64,000 bases of DNA, taken from positions 18,466,504-18,530,503 of the forward strand of contig NC_058511.1 of the NCBI RefSeq assembly GCF_020382885.2. Reading direction: 5' to 3'. Positions 1-13,215 of this stretch are shown here, one piece after another. The stretch is from Scatophagus argus (Eukaryota; Chordata; Actinopteri; Scatophagidae). Both the position numbers and the translations under genes were made by a program. Positions within the stretch are counted from its first letter, which is position 1; each line of letters begins with the position of its first letter. The notes under the pieces were generated by a model. It saw nothing but the letters and a program-made list of their open reading frames with translations, made no database searches and was not told the origin of the DNA.

Positions 1-275
1 TTTGCATGTTCTCCCTGTGCCTGCGTGGGTTTTCTCCAGGTACTCCGGCTTCCTCCCACAATACCAAAAACATGCACATTAGGTTAATTGGCTACTCTAC
101 ATTGCCCCTAGGTGTGAGTGTGAGAGTGTGTGGTTGTCTGTCTTTGTGTGTGGGCCCTGCGATTGACTGGCGACCAGTCCTGGGTGAACCCCGCCTCTCG
201 CCCGTAGTCAGCTGTGATAGGCTCCAGCCCCCCCCGCGACCCTGATGGATAAGCGTTATAGAAAATGGATGGATA
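1..275 (+). repeat. Dispersed fish retroposon tail (L2/Maui-like), ends in (ATGG)n
   Basis: A 5'-truncated copy of a common teleost repeat that ends in GGATGGAT at about 266-275. The same sequence recurs at 32,283-32,550 on this strand and at 28,835-29,126 on the other. The 28.8 kb copy also keeps a tRNA-like head, so the family looks like a tRNA-headed SINE joined to a LINE-type tail. The short open frame inside it is not a gene. The family name is from memory and not verified; the repeat status is clear from the three copies in this window. Confidence 0.8.
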
Positions 276-875
276 TTACTTTGGTAAATGTGAAAGTCTC
301 CTGTACAAATAGTACTTGAGTAAAAGTCTTGGATCTGATATCAAATATACTCAACATCAAAAGTAAAACTAGAAGTAAATACATATGTACGTACTCAATA
401 CTAGCGGTTGACCAATGATTGACCTGGCTCTTCAAGAACTTTTCAATATTTTCAGCAATGTCTAGACTTTAAATTAAAAATCAATCTATTAATGTAAAAA
501 TAATCATTAGAATATTAAATGAAAATAATTATTAGATCCATGCCCCACTCTAAAACGAGAGATTTCCAGTGGAATATTCTTTTCAAGTTGAACACTGACA
601 CTGAGTTACAACAATCATGGCTGTAAAGGGACTTTTTTTTTCAATTTATTAGAACAAACAGCTGTCTTCTCGTCTTATTGACTTTCATCCTGTCAACTTA
701 CTTTCTGGTAGAGGACAAGTTGTAGTGTGCAGGAGGAGAGGAAACAAGCAGGAGTTTTGTTTTGTTTTTTTTTCTGAACAGCTCTCCAGAAGTGACAATC
801 TCAGCAGCAGGGACACGCTCCCTCTCTGGCTTCCTTCCTATGAACGCAGACCCTCACAATGTTTAGGGGCTCTGG

Positions 876-962
876 CCAAGACGGAGGCACCCCTGCTGGG
901 AAATGAACCCAAGTCTCTGGTGGTGGGGGACTGCTCTCCCTCTGCGCCGCACAGACGTGCCA
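876..962 (-). repeat. Possible tRNA-derived SINE head
   Basis: Read on the minus strand, this stretch has a GCGCAGAGGGAGAGCAG segment resembling a tRNA A box and, about 35 bases on, a GGGTTCATTTCCC segment resembling a B box. That spacing is typical of fish tRNA-derived SINE heads. No full SINE body or A-rich tail was identified, so this may be a short relic. Confidence 0.35.
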
Positions 963-1287
963 TGCCTTGTACAATTTAACATAAAACTCTCCGTCAGCCA
1001 CCCACTTCTGGTTCATTTCAGGGCTAGTCTGTAAAGGGTAAGTAGGGCACTTTGCCATTTCAATAATAGCTGCATTTGCAAAGCTTACAGCTGCAGGCCA
1101 CAGCCTTTATATGGATTTAGAGCAACCTTGCAGACTGTGGCGTAGTTAAGTCGTGATAATATATTCAGCTGCCTGTGTCTTCTTGAAACATTGTCATGGA
1201 GTTCACTGTAAATAAATGACATGATAGAGGACTAATTAAATCCAAAATGTTTCATCCCCATTCCCTAGAGCCCGGACGAATGTGATT

Positions 1288-1297
1288 TGATTGACAG
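1288..1297 (+). promoter_or_regulatory. PBX/MEIS-type composite site
   Basis: The decamer TGATTGACAG matches the known PBX-MEIS/PREP composite consensus exactly. It lies in a slightly GC-richer patch (about 1,260-1,350) within otherwise AT-rich non-coding DNA. A single 10-mer is weak evidence of function without conservation data. Confidence 0.25.
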
Positions 1298-4200
1298 GTC
1301 AGGACTGCCAGTGGGCTACGAGCCCTCGCTGAAAGGCTGACTGACAGACGCTGCTGAGGAGTGGATTAAAATGTACTCTATCTGCAATGGCTTTCTGCAT
1401 CTATGCTACACCAGAGAGGGATTTGCCAGGCGATTAAAGCATTATGGAGGAAGCAAAAACGAGGGCCTTGTTTCAGATCAGAACGGTGAACACTTCAAAA
1501 ACATCGAAAAGCTTTTGTGTGTTCACAGACAGACAGAATAAATAACTGATCTTATTTCCACGGCAGCAACCCTGAACCACACTACAATAGGGAAACTCCT
1601 GAATGGTTGACAGGAAGAGGGAGATGCAGAGAAAATCACTGTGTATGTAATTTTACATTGTAGCATCTGGAGCTTTTTCTACAAAGAAAAAACACTGGAG
1701 ATCACACACTGGACACTGGATAATATCATCACGCTATTTAAAGATATATAGACCAACACTAAATGGCTGGTTACTGTTCTTGAAAGACCCTAACATGTAG
1801 GAGGGCCCTCAGAGGAAATTAGGCAGTTCTGTTTTACATTCATTAGATTTAGCTTTCACCCACAATGGTATCTGTTTGAAGCAAAGGAAAGGAAAATCTT
1901 TTCATTTGTAATGAAAATCTCATTGCAAGTGATCCATTTCTTTCTAATATATTATACTCACACAGTATGCTGTGAAATGATATCATCATATGCACTGTCG
2001 AACCATGACCGTAAATATATATTCAAAATGGCAACAGTAGGAATATGATCTGTGGCCTTGGGGGGTCATTGTGAAAGTGGCACACTGAAAATCAAGCCCT
2101 GTGATGGACAAGGCCCAAATCCGGATTGCCAGTGTGACATTACTGCCAGCAATCATTTCCTTTGTCAGCATCTCGCAGCAGCAACAGCAATGCAGAGAAA
2201 TGACGCTGCATAGTCAAACAGAGAGCAGAGCGTAACACAGAGGGCAGACAGGCAGCAGGGTTCAGAGACCGTACGCTGCAGTGGAAACAGGTCGGAATAG
2301 AACCTCTCGGTGGGGAGTCTGACACGTTTTCTTTGTCAGATGAGGTGAGTGCTCAGAAGCAAGGGTTCCACATATCAACAGACATGCTTCCACTGTGCTC
2401 TGCGTGGAAATCTGCCTACATCAAGTGAAACTGGAAAGTTCACAATGAAACTGATAGAGACCATAAAACATAATTAGCTACTTGGCAATTCAGAATTTCA
2501 AACAGCACAGAGAGGCTTTGTTGGGACATAATATCGTCTCTGTAACTCACACATGACACTAGACACAGCTGGGAAACTCACAGCAAGTTAATTATGTATG
2601 GAAAATCTCAAGTCCATTAACATACGTACAAAAAGCACTCCTGTTTTCACCTCAAAATAAAAACACTTGTCATCAAGTCCACATGCCCTAATGGTAAACA
2701 CATTAATAAATAATAAAGCGATGTATGATGATGCACTGTTCGGCTGTCCGACAGTCCATGACCTGATCCCAGTCACCACCGCGACATGCAGGTTTTTTTT
2801 AATCTGTTTGGATCATTTTAAACATATTTCACAGTCACTGTGATCAAACATCCACTTGACAGTCTATTCTGTTTTCTTGAAATGAAGTTAGTGGTTTTGC
2901 TGCATTTACCATAATTAAGGCTGGGTATCAAACCTCCGTACTTTTTTTTGGTAACAACTGACAGGAAATCTACTCTCTTTATCAGCACAAGTGCTGGAAA
3001 TACCCGGTGTGTTCTTCACGTGAGAGACTCAAAGTTTTGTCATGTGCTAAATTCCTCAAACAAAAAAGTCTTGGAAGAGGGCTCGGTTTTGCTTTACATA
3101 CACTATCAGTAAGACGTGAAAACCTGCAAACTGTGTGGCTGCACTGCTGAACATCAATGTAAAGTGAGTCTGGACAGAAACCTGTACCTCGCACACCTGT
3201 ACCCCACTGATGTTTTTCTGTAGTCACACTGCAAAGAAAATACAGTATGTCAGCATGGATGTGCAGCAAAATAAGCACCAAAGCCCCAGTATCTGTCACA
3301 AGACTGATCTTCTTTTTCCTTATTTACTACACACCCTCGATACTCCATCAGCCAGAGAGTGCTGTTCTGTTTTAATGTGTATCAAATCAACTCATTCAAC
3401 TCAACTTACTCTTGATTATTCTCTATTATTTCAGATAGGTTTCTCCAACAAAGTGAACATAAACACAGCAAATATTTTGACAGATACACAATTTTAGAAG
3501 GAATGTGGATTTCTACTTTTTGTTTTCACTAAAATCAATAAAATTGGTGATTTTTGCTGGGCTCTTTTATATCTAGAGAATACGATTTATAGACTGGGCC
3601 ATCATTTTATGCTGTTGCACATTTTACCTTTATCATAAAATTTGGCCGTATTATCTCAGTTAACTGTTCAGCCCTAATGTACAGTACATGTGCTGTGCTA
3701 ATCACATCAGCTAGACAAATACACTACTTATAAATGACACAAAATGTTAAATAAATCATGGAGTCAGTCACTCTCCCTGCTGCTTCTCTAACCATCACAT
3801 GATGCCTAGAATGTCTGGCTAGCTGTTCAGACATATGGAGCAAACATGTTATAGGAACCTACCATTGCTATTCCACTGCTTCAGCAGCAGTATAAACTTT
3901 CGGTTTGGGTGGCGGCTGGCAGAATTAAAGGATTTCTGCTCGATTTATTCAGTGGTAAGGTTTTAAATAGAGTGAGGCGCTCCAGTGCACTATTGAACTT
4001 CTGAATAAAGGCTAAATGGACTTGAGAGCTAAATGGAATTGGAGAGATTAGGGAAAAAAATGAGGAAGATTAAAACGGAAAATGTTGAGCAGGATATGAG
4101 AGAAAGCCACGCTGGCTGGTGCTCTCATGCATCGCCTGCGCTCCAGATGTAAATGAGCAAGTGTGATTCTTTACAGAGGATGTGAAGCCACACTTGACAA

Positions 4201-7200
4201 GCAGTCAAGTCAAGACTTTGCACATTCAGACCCAATGCACACATAAGCAAACACAAAGATGAGCTCTGGCAGGTGGAAGTGGCGGGCTGACAGGGGGCCG
4301 CGATAGGATCTGTGCTACTTGGGCTCCTTCATGCAGGACAAACAACTCCTGCTAATTGAAATCCTGTGAAGAAACATCCCTAAGATGGACATCATGGGTC
4401 CTATGTTTACAAGCTATCATGCAAGGGTATCACTTTCACACATCATTTGCTCCCTTGGTTTCACTGCAACGATGACCTAACAGCGCATGCCTGATCCGCA
4501 AACATTCCTAATTTTAAATGAAAGTGATGGATTGTGTAAAAAGCAAAAAAAAAAAAAAAAAAAAAGGGACAGTGAAACTAACTAACTGGGTTAATTAGCA
4601 GAAAAGAAAACTAACAGTTGTCCTATGGAGATGCTGGAGAGACTGCAGACATTCAGTTAGTGGTGATCATATGATCTGTAGTTCTGCTCTCACATGTCAT
4701 TGTGCCTCCCCACCAGCTCTGTCATAACCCGCATTCATCCATAGTTCAACATTTACTCATATGTAACAATAACTTCATTTCAGCTTGCGAACGTCACGAC
4801 TCAGCCACCAAGTGCAGAGAGAAAAAAAACAAGCGAGAAGAGAGACACATTTCATCCCTCTCCACTGGAAACGTGACACAAAGGACAACATTGTTATGGT
4901 ATCTTTCTGACCTCTGAGGTTCTGGCATGACGCTGAGCGCAGAAAAGCGGCTGACTGTACTCCCAGTCCCGAACGCATGAGCCGGGGCCATCTGACCCAC
5001 CGCGAGCTCCATAAGATGACGTCAAATCCTGGACTGAACCCTTTCGCAGAGGAGAAGTCTTTTCTTCTTCAGCTTTAGCTAATGAGACGGAGCGAGGGCT
5101 ACATTTAATCATTCATGTGTGAACACTCAGATCTACTGGGTCAGATTTGATACTATCAATGAAGATACACACTCTCAACTCAAATCTGTACATGCAGCTT
5201 TCAATTCAAGGTTTATTCAAGCTTTTGTGCATTACTTGTAACGCACAATACCAACCAGGACACAACGCTGTATGTGCAGTCAGTAACAATTTGAAGCAAT
5301 AATAATACATAAATACACTGACTTAAAATAGGGCAAGTACTGTCTTTGTTACAGACACTTGTCCCCCCTTATAGCTCATTTCTGCCATATGTGAGGGGGT
5401 AAGAACTCAGTACATAGCACTTTATGGCACAAAATGTCACACAAACCACTAGCTATCACTGATGTTGGTGATACTAGATCATATTTTATGGAGCAAATAT
5501 TTTCTGGGTTACCTCTCTAAAGTCCTCTGGCTACTAAGCTTCAACTCTCTGTGATTTGGTTGTGTTCCCTGAACGTAACTGCTGCCTACTGTAGCTGCAA
5601 GTTAGGTTTGTTAATCATGCAGTCAGGTGATTCTTTGGTTTTTACACTGCTATCACAGGAGCTTTGGACCATGGCCAGGAGGAGGGGGTTTTTAGGTGAG
5701 GGACTGTGGGGGATACAATAAAGAAGGCATGGAGCTGCGGCAGGGTGGGCACCAGAATCAGTACTGGGTGAGTGGGCAACAGAACTGGGCTCACAATCCT
5801 CTTAGGACATTATGACAGGGGTCAAGAGACTGAAGAGGACACTGATGGAGGAAGCTAAAAAAGAGAAGACTGACCAAGCAAGAGGCTTGGTAGGGGTACG
5901 GATGCAACTGACAGTTAGTTTCATTAAGCTGCCAAATTTAGTGTAAATTTTAAGATATTTACTGTGTGGTCTGTTTCATTTAAAAAAAATACATAATCAG
6001 CAAATATTAACATTTTGAAAAATGGTTAACTTGTTTCAGTTTTAATCCATTTTTCCTGCCAAGTAATTAACAGCAACTGGAACATTCCTGAAAGAAGTGA
6101 GATGCGACTGAAAGGTGAGAAAAGCTACCGATTGACCCGTGAACCTGAGAATGTCTTGTTTCACATCCTGTTTCCAATTTTTAAGAATGAACTCACAAAC
6201 TAGAGCCCAGCTGAGATCTTGGTCACAGACATATTGGCTTTAGCCACCGGAATCCAGTACTGGCCAGACATTATTACAAACTACAATAGGAATGCATTAA
6301 TCATTCAAATCAAATAAACATTCCTGATATTCACTGCATCTTCTGCTCTTCACTCCCTTTTTTTCCCTCACTGTAAACTGAACATGTGCGGTTTTGGAGC
6401 TGCTTTTGGACATAACAAGCAATTTATTTTTGACTTTAAATAGATGTAACTATTGCTCACTATAACTATTACTCAGTGAAACTGATCAACCTCCTTCAGC
6501 TCTTTTCAAATCAACAAGTAAAAGGTGATATGTTCACAGAATGCCATTTTACTGTAGGGAAAGTGTGCAATTGTTAAGTAACAGAGATTAGAGGTTACAT
6601 AAAACTGCAAAAGGATGAGGATTAGAGCTCTGTCATGGGTGCTGCCAGCTCTCTGCTCTGACTACTAGACAGGGACCAGGTCCAAAACTGTCCAAGATGG
6701 CTCCTGCCACGATGTGCACGATGTGAGTAACCAAAGTGACATTAGCAATGATGCAGTCACCGCGAGCACACTTCACACCTGCACCTGTACCTAATAGTAG
6801 CCATATGCCCCTTTCTCAGATGGGTACACAGATAGATCACAGCACGGTGGAGCAGTACATCATATGTGTACAGTGTAGTACACAGGGCCAGCATGGCTTT
6901 TGTACAGTAAAATACTCTAATAACACAGCTATGGTATGCAACTAACTCAGTTAACTAACATTTGAAACAGTTGTGTCAGGTTCTAGGCCAGCAGCAAAGT
7001 GATCCACATGGTGGAAAACTCCAACCACACCACTGTATGTGTCAACTGCTTTGCAATTATCAATCTAAAAATTTGTTAATGGTCATGCATCATTAAACTA
7101 GAATACTACCTGACATGTCCAAGGCCTTGAGTTAGATCCTGCTCTATTTCATAATCATCAGGCCCCATCTTGAAAGTCCCTGTGTCAAAATCTAGTTATA

Positions 7201-9417
7201 GGTTTTACAGGTTTATTATTATTACAGTTTTGAGCTCATTTTTGCCCCAGGGTCCCATAGCATATCATTCTAGCTAAAATTAAGGAATCCAATACTGAAA
7301 ACAAAAACCACAAGTCCATGACATCAAAAAACAGACTGCATACTAAAGTTCCCCTAGGTCATTATTGGGATTATTTATCATCATTATTTAAGAGCAACTC
7401 GTATGTGCTTACACATCTACTACAGCATTAGATTTCCTCTCTGTGATAACCTGCCTGCCAGCACAAAGTATCTGTCAGTCAGTGAGAGGGTGAACCGTGA
7501 TTAGGAACAAAGTACTTCAACAGAGTATCACCACAGCTGGAGAGGATGAGAGGCTGTCTAACTGGGCCTAATAAAAGGGACTTTCATCAGTGATACCATA
7601 TATGCCTCACCTAGAGTACAGTATCAAGAATAAAAAAAAGAGCCACTCTTAATGCATAAAAAGTCATGAGTCAGACAGGGACATCTGCATACAGGACTGA
7701 ACTACAAAAAAATACCAAATTTTTTTATTGTTATCATTGTTTAAGAGCAGTAATTCTCCAGTTTGGCAGGAATATTGCTGACTACCAACAAACATCAAAT
7801 GACAGGGATTCCTACAATTCAGATCTTCAAATGTTGAGATCTGTTCTCACTTCGACAAAAAAGTGATATTTCATAAAGCAAACTGTTTCCTGCCCTTGGT
7901 ATCAAAGTCTATAACCTCTCGACAGAGGTTGTCCCAGCAGCCTGGGGAAAGGTCCGAAGGTTCACAGCCTTACAGTACACTATGATTCCATACGTTGCAC
8001 TTGCAGCCCCTGGACTCAGCAGGCCACAACATCACACGGTTACAAAACAGTTTTTCTTGCTGCAGAAATCTTACACTTAGCGGAGTAAGCGAGCTGTCTG
8101 CCAGCTGCCGGCACTGCTCAAAACCAAAGGAAGCCAGCTTTCTGAAAATAGAGATAATAGTACTTTTGCAGCAAAGGGAAGCAGGGGAAATTACAACTCC
8201 ACACATCATGTTGCAACACTTACAGTTTCTGCAGTTTTCCCTTGAGTGCCACCTAAAATACATTCAAATCCAAGTGGCATGTCTTGCTGTCTACCATATG
8301 TTGTAACTACAAACTGCTTGTAGCCACAGAGACACTTCTTAAGGGAAGAAATGCTGATGAAACTGAAAAACTGTGGGGCATTTAATAGCAGCAGCTGATA
8401 TAATCAATTACGATGATTTTGCAAACACAATGAGCAGAATGAATGGCTGCGGTTCAGACCTGGAGAGGTTTAATGGGCCGACTGAACGGATGGAGGGATG
8501 TCTGTCTTTGTTTTAAAAGGTGACAGGGGTGGCAGGAGCAACTCAGATTACAAAATAGGAAAAACAGAGTGAAATGGCCCTTACATGAGCAGGAGGAAGG
8601 CTGGTATCATAGGAAGACATTCATATCCTCAGCAAGCGTGTAACACATGTGACTTGTTGAGAAGAATACAGAACGGGGATAAAACGTGACAAACACTGTG
8701 TTATCCTCCAGGAGAGATACAACAACTTGAGTGGATAATATTAAAGTGATGCTGACACACTGAGTCTGCATCACACACCTTCTCCTGTGATGGAATGCAA
8801 CCTTGTTCTCAAAGTTAACTGAGCACTATGGGTTCCCTATTGCATGCCAGAAAAAGCCTAAATGCATCCCACATGACAGAGCCACTGTCAGTCATAAGGG
8901 GTTGTGTCCTTCATCTGACTCCACTAAGCATCAATAGGAGATGCTGATGATGATGATGGGAGAAAGTGGAGAGAGAAGAGGGAGGGAGGGAGGGGGTGGC
9001 ATGGTAAACAACCGAGCAGAGGATCAAAAAAACCAATGCGTCAAGATGCTAAAAGCCTTATGTGTGACAACAAAACACATTACTTCCAATTTGCCATTGA
9101 CCGCGGATAACCTATTTGAACAACTATAGCTTCGGGGGCTGTTTGTTCATCCCAGTTACACGGGCTAAGATGTGTGCTGGTGTGTATATTTCACAGACTA
9201 CACGTAGTGTATCGCATTAAAAACAGCCGACGCCTCACCCAGACAGTCTTTCTACATAGAGGAGGTGTAGAAACGTGCAGCTAGCTAACAGGCTAAGCAC
9301 CTCCGTACAAGAAATGTCAATAATAGTAATGCATGAAAGAAATCAAAGTAATTCATTCCGCTTTAGAGATACCAGCAAACTGAATGATGAGTAAAACTGA
9401 AAACAATGTCTCTTACC

Positions 9418-9650
9418 AGTTCAAACGCGTCTAATAATCCACAGGACTATATCACATTGCCGTTGTAAGGAAATTATTTCACAGCAATAAAGACTGCGGC
9501 TCTGTGGTGGCCCTGATGTCACCGTACTGCTCGTCGTAGCCGCTGCGTGTGATGGCGTAGCTCTGCAGGACCACAATGAAACTACTGCTGCCTTCACGAG
9601 CTGTCGGAAATATAGAAATGAATAGAAGTATTCAAACGCCACAAACCAAC
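9418..9650 (-). other. Candidate non-coding first exon, perhaps of fyn
   Basis: On the minus strand a GC-richer block ends at 9,418 in a strong donor (CTG followed by GTAAGAG). The block has no long frame with recognisable similarity, so it would be 5' untranslated. A CCAAT/GC-box cluster lies about 430 bp upstream at 10,060-10,088. The orientation and position would suit a 5' untranslated exon of fyn, the minus-strand neighbour of CCN6 in human. The upstream limit at 9,650 is approximate, and the exon call rests on one splice site plus composition. Confidence 0.3.
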
Positions 9651-10059
9651 AAAGGGGTGTAAGTTATTAAAAAGAATTCTATAGAGAGTTGTAACAGACT
9701 AAGTATGTTTTTTTTGCTTAATAATCGATTCGAGGTATGATATTTTAAGGGCAGAGGACGTAAAGTCATGCAAAATTATGTAAAGGGTTTGGTTGGTGAC
9801 TTTGTTAAAATTACAACCTGTCACATTGTTAAACTTTAATTAGCACGGTTATACAGCTCTGTGGAGTGTCTTCAAAAAACTAAACAACTGTGGATATTTA
9901 AACTTTAAACTTTTAACTATTAACTCTGTTACTTTTTTTTGCTTACCCTTCGTTGCTTTTATTTCAATCAATGGTACCGACGACTCAGCTTCCAGAGCTT
10001 TTCAGGAGTAAGTGAAGAGAGCATAACGGGCCTAGTTCATTGACTGACAGGACCATCAT

Positions 10060-10088
10060 CCAATCAGAGGGCAGCAATTGGTGGGCGG
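10060..10088. promoter_or_regulatory. CCAAT box pair with GC box
   Basis: CCAAT is at 10,060-10,064, an inverted CCAAT (ATTGG) at 10,077-10,081 and a GC box (GGGCGG) at 10,083-10,088. Three promoter elements within 29 bp in AT-rich DNA suggest a real promoter, read either way. The minus-strand candidate exon at 9,418-9,650 is the nearest possible transcript. No TATA box was found at a fitting distance. Confidence 0.4.
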
Positions 10089-10859
10089 TGAATGGGACTG
10101 GGATGAAGAGTATATTTACTGCATGAACAGATTTAATCGTTTCAGCTGTCTAGTATACCTATGACAAAGTTCAGGTTCAGTTTATACATAAATCATCAAA
10201 ACTAACAGACAGTAGATTTTTATTAGCCTTTAAAAGTTTAATTACAAGTATGACAAGGTCTCAGTAAAACATACCATACTTACATTTAAGTTCTGATATT
10301 TCATAGTTAGATTTCTGATGTAAATATGATTTTAGTAAACGGTCGGAGATTACATGCTATATTTCTTCCAACTGACTGATTGATTATATGAAAAACAGCT
10401 GTACAAACGGAAGCGTGTCTTTTGAGTTTTACTTAACGCTGGAGCGCCACCTTCTGTTTACACATGGAACAACATTTAGTCCGAGGCTCATTCTGAGGGC
10501 AGCTCATCTTCACACTGTAATCTGCAGCTCGAGGAAACACCTCAACAAACAAAAGATACAGCTAGAAACACGCTTCCTGGAATCATAATAACACATGCTT
10601 CATCATAACGTTTCATTGTTGGTGGTAAGTGTATTGTATGTTTATTCAGTTAGAAGAATCAATGCTGCTTTGACAGTTTCATCTTGGCAAATACGTAGGT
10701 AATCATAAAGCATTATAATCCCCATCAGTCAACCTGGTTTATAACTGGTCAAAAGTATCCATAAGACATTTGAACTTATAATTCATCATGAATCAGAGCA
10801 ATATTATCGCATGACTGTCGATTTAGTGCATCAGAAAGCATCATGTGCAGTGCGTACAG

Positions 10860-11096
10860 CTGTTGCTCAGGAGGTAGACTGATTATCTATCAGTCAGAAG
10901 GTTGGTGGTTCAATCCCACATGTTGTTAAAGTATCCTTGGACAAAACCAAATGACTGCTCCATCGGGGTGTGAGTGTTCGTGTTATCACTCCTCCATGGT
11001 ATCCTGTGTATCAGTGGGTGAATGCTCATGTTGTAAAGCACCCTGAGTGGTCAGTCACACTAGAAGAGCGTTATGTAAATACAGTCCATTTATAAA
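10860..11096 (+). repeat. tRNA-derived SINE
   Basis: The head has an A-box-like GCTCAGGAGGTAGACTG and a B-box-like GGTGGTTCAATCCC. The body continues with the typical fish SINE text (GTATCCTTGGACAAAACC, then AAAGCACCCTGAGTGGTCAG) and ends in TATGTAAATACAGTCCATTT. This resembles a widespread percomorph tRNA SINE. Mismatches to the usual consensus indicate an old copy. Confidence 0.8.
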
Positions 11097-11099
11097 TCA

Positions 11100-13215
11100 T
11101 TATGGCTTCCCCTATAATGAACTATACATGAGGTCTGCATAGAAAGTGTTAACTAACTAACACACACTAAAGCACTATCCACCAAAATAGTGAAGTTTTG
11201 AAACATCATTGCATTCCATCTACACTTGCCATGATATTATGGAGCTGGAATAATGCTAAATCAGTATTTCTACTTGTGATGTCAGAATACTTGCATACTG
11301 CTTTTGGTGGGTTTAATCTTTTATAAACCTTTTTGTGAGATAACACATTGAATCTTCAGTCCTCAACCTTTCACCCTGAAGCCCCAGCGACGCTGTTAGT
11401 TACTCAAGTGTTCAGCTGTTTGACATGTCAGAAAGTAATAATTTTATTAATCACACCTGCTCGACATTTCAAAAATCTTTGATGCTATTGTTGGACCTGT
11501 GTAGGACAAGTCAGACAGTCTGCTATGAAAAGTGTATATTCAGGGTTGTGGTCACGCCTCGTTTTTAGCCTGATCACGTTGCCCAGTTTGGGAACAATTT
11601 TGCTTTTCTCCAAACTAATTGTAAAGAAGTGTTAGTGGTTACAGTGCTTCTTCTTGCTACTATTTACTTTCCTTTAATCAATTTTCTTTTTTGTCTGAAA
11701 GGAAATTTCTGCATTGCATTATGTCATCTAGAAAATCTTGGCCTTCTACAAAATTTTAAAATATACACATTAGCTATTAGTCCGTACTTCAGCTTCTGCA
11801 GTTCATTTCTTTTGCTTTGAGCCTCCTCCCCACAACCCGGTGCGAGTGTGATCTAACGAAACAGCATCACGTAAATTTCGCTAACAAATCTTTATTGTAA
11901 AGATAAAGTAGAAAAAAAAAAACTTCTCACAACAACTTCAGTCACAGAAATCTGTAACTGTATCAACACCGTGACTTCATGATATACATCAGTAATATCA
12001 AAAAGACAACATGTAAGGGCCAAGTCAAACATTGAAGTGTTTTTACTTACAGTAGTATTTCAAGTATTTTATCACGAGCTGTCACACTGGATGTAATACT
12101 CACCGTGCATCAACAGGTGTAATTGTTTCCTTAAACAGGTTCCTGCTGTTGGTTATGTCTGTCTGACCCCCCAACAAACTGTGCATTTAACACTCATCGA
12201 GGATATGGACCATGGACTTGTGTTGTCGCCAGAGAACCAGACAGCAGAGACTCCCAAATACTTATTGTTTACTGTATGAGCTCAACACTGACTAAGTGTG
12301 GTAAAAAGGACGTTATCTCTGTATTGACACGTAAGATTCCACTGAATAAGTTCAAGAAAGAAGCTGTTGTCACTTAGAGTCTATTTTTACAGGGGAGAAC
12401 AGACGACTGAAAGAGTTTCATGACATGGTGTAAAAACATGGTGCAACAACAATCACCTGAAGCTCAGTACCATCAAAACCAATGAGGCTGCGGTGGACAA
12501 CAACGCTTCAAATTCAGTATGTGACCAAATGTGAACTATGGTCACAGTCCGTCATTTTGCAGTTGATTAGAAATACTATGATGTCACAGCAAAGTTGACC
12601 TTTGACTTTTTGGATATAAAATATTTTCACTTCATCAGTTTATCTTTTATTTTATTTATGTGACGTATTCAGTTATGGCTAAAAACGTTTTTTGATGTCA
12701 CAGTGACTTTTGACCATCATACTTGAGCTCACCTGGATGTTGCGACAAGTCATGAGGTAGATGCATCACTATTAAACCTGTTTCATAACCAGTAAAAACT
12801 CCTTGTAGCTGCATTAAGTGTTCATAGTCTTGCACCTCCCAAAAAAAAAAAAAAAAACCCCAAACAAGTCTAATGTTGACTTCCGCTGGAAGCATAAACA
12901 CATGCTTTAGAATGGTCCTGAAAAATGCTGACTGCCTCATGAGATGAGGCAGCTCGCACTGATGCTGTTTGTCAGTCTGTCCTCGTGCTGTCAGCGATGC
13001 CAGTTTTCCTCACAGAAGGCTCAAAGATGACCGGCTTCACACCATCATCCTCCTCACTGATGAGAAAAAAAAAAAAGAAGAAGATGGAAACATTTTATTT
13101 AAATCATCCTTGAGCTTCAGCTGTAGAACAAATAATTTTTTGTCTATACAGTGCACCAGCCCACGGAACATCTACTACCAGGCTGAAAGGAAACTATAAC
13201 TGCATACACATAACT
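11100..13215. other. Non-coding stretch with probable reverse-transcriptase relic
   Basis: No gene exon was recognised. Around 12,420-12,530 the plus strand reads like a decayed non-LTR reverse-transcriptase segment of the form W-C-x3-N-x-L-x-L-x3-K-T, a motif common in fish LINEs. At 11,890 the minus strand carries AATAAAG in a context that could be a poly(A) signal for the SLC22 gene upstream on that strand, so an unrecognised last exon of that gene may lie in this interval. Confidence 0.35.

Larger units (their letters stand above)
276..9400. other. Gene-free stretch, possibly the first intron of fyn
   Basis: No exon with recognisable protein similarity was found on either strand over these 9 kb. 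The sequence is AT-rich with scattered homopolymers, for example an A run at 4,545-4,565. Short open frames here have stops in all frames nearby, no splice-phase partners and no known domain. In human the minus-strand gene FYN lies next to CCN6 with its 5' end facing CCN6, so this could be the long 5' intron of fyn. That is inference from synteny; no fyn coding exon is visible. Confidence 0.4.

Noticed and set aside
6-245. 79-codon open frame at the left edge
   Set aside because: It lies wholly in a dispersed retroposon tail; equivalent frames appear in the copies at 28.8 and 32.3 kb.
7970-8306. Overlapping 97- and 103-codon frames on both strands
   Set aside because: No domain, splice partner or similarity recognised; sense/antisense overlap is typical of chance open frames.
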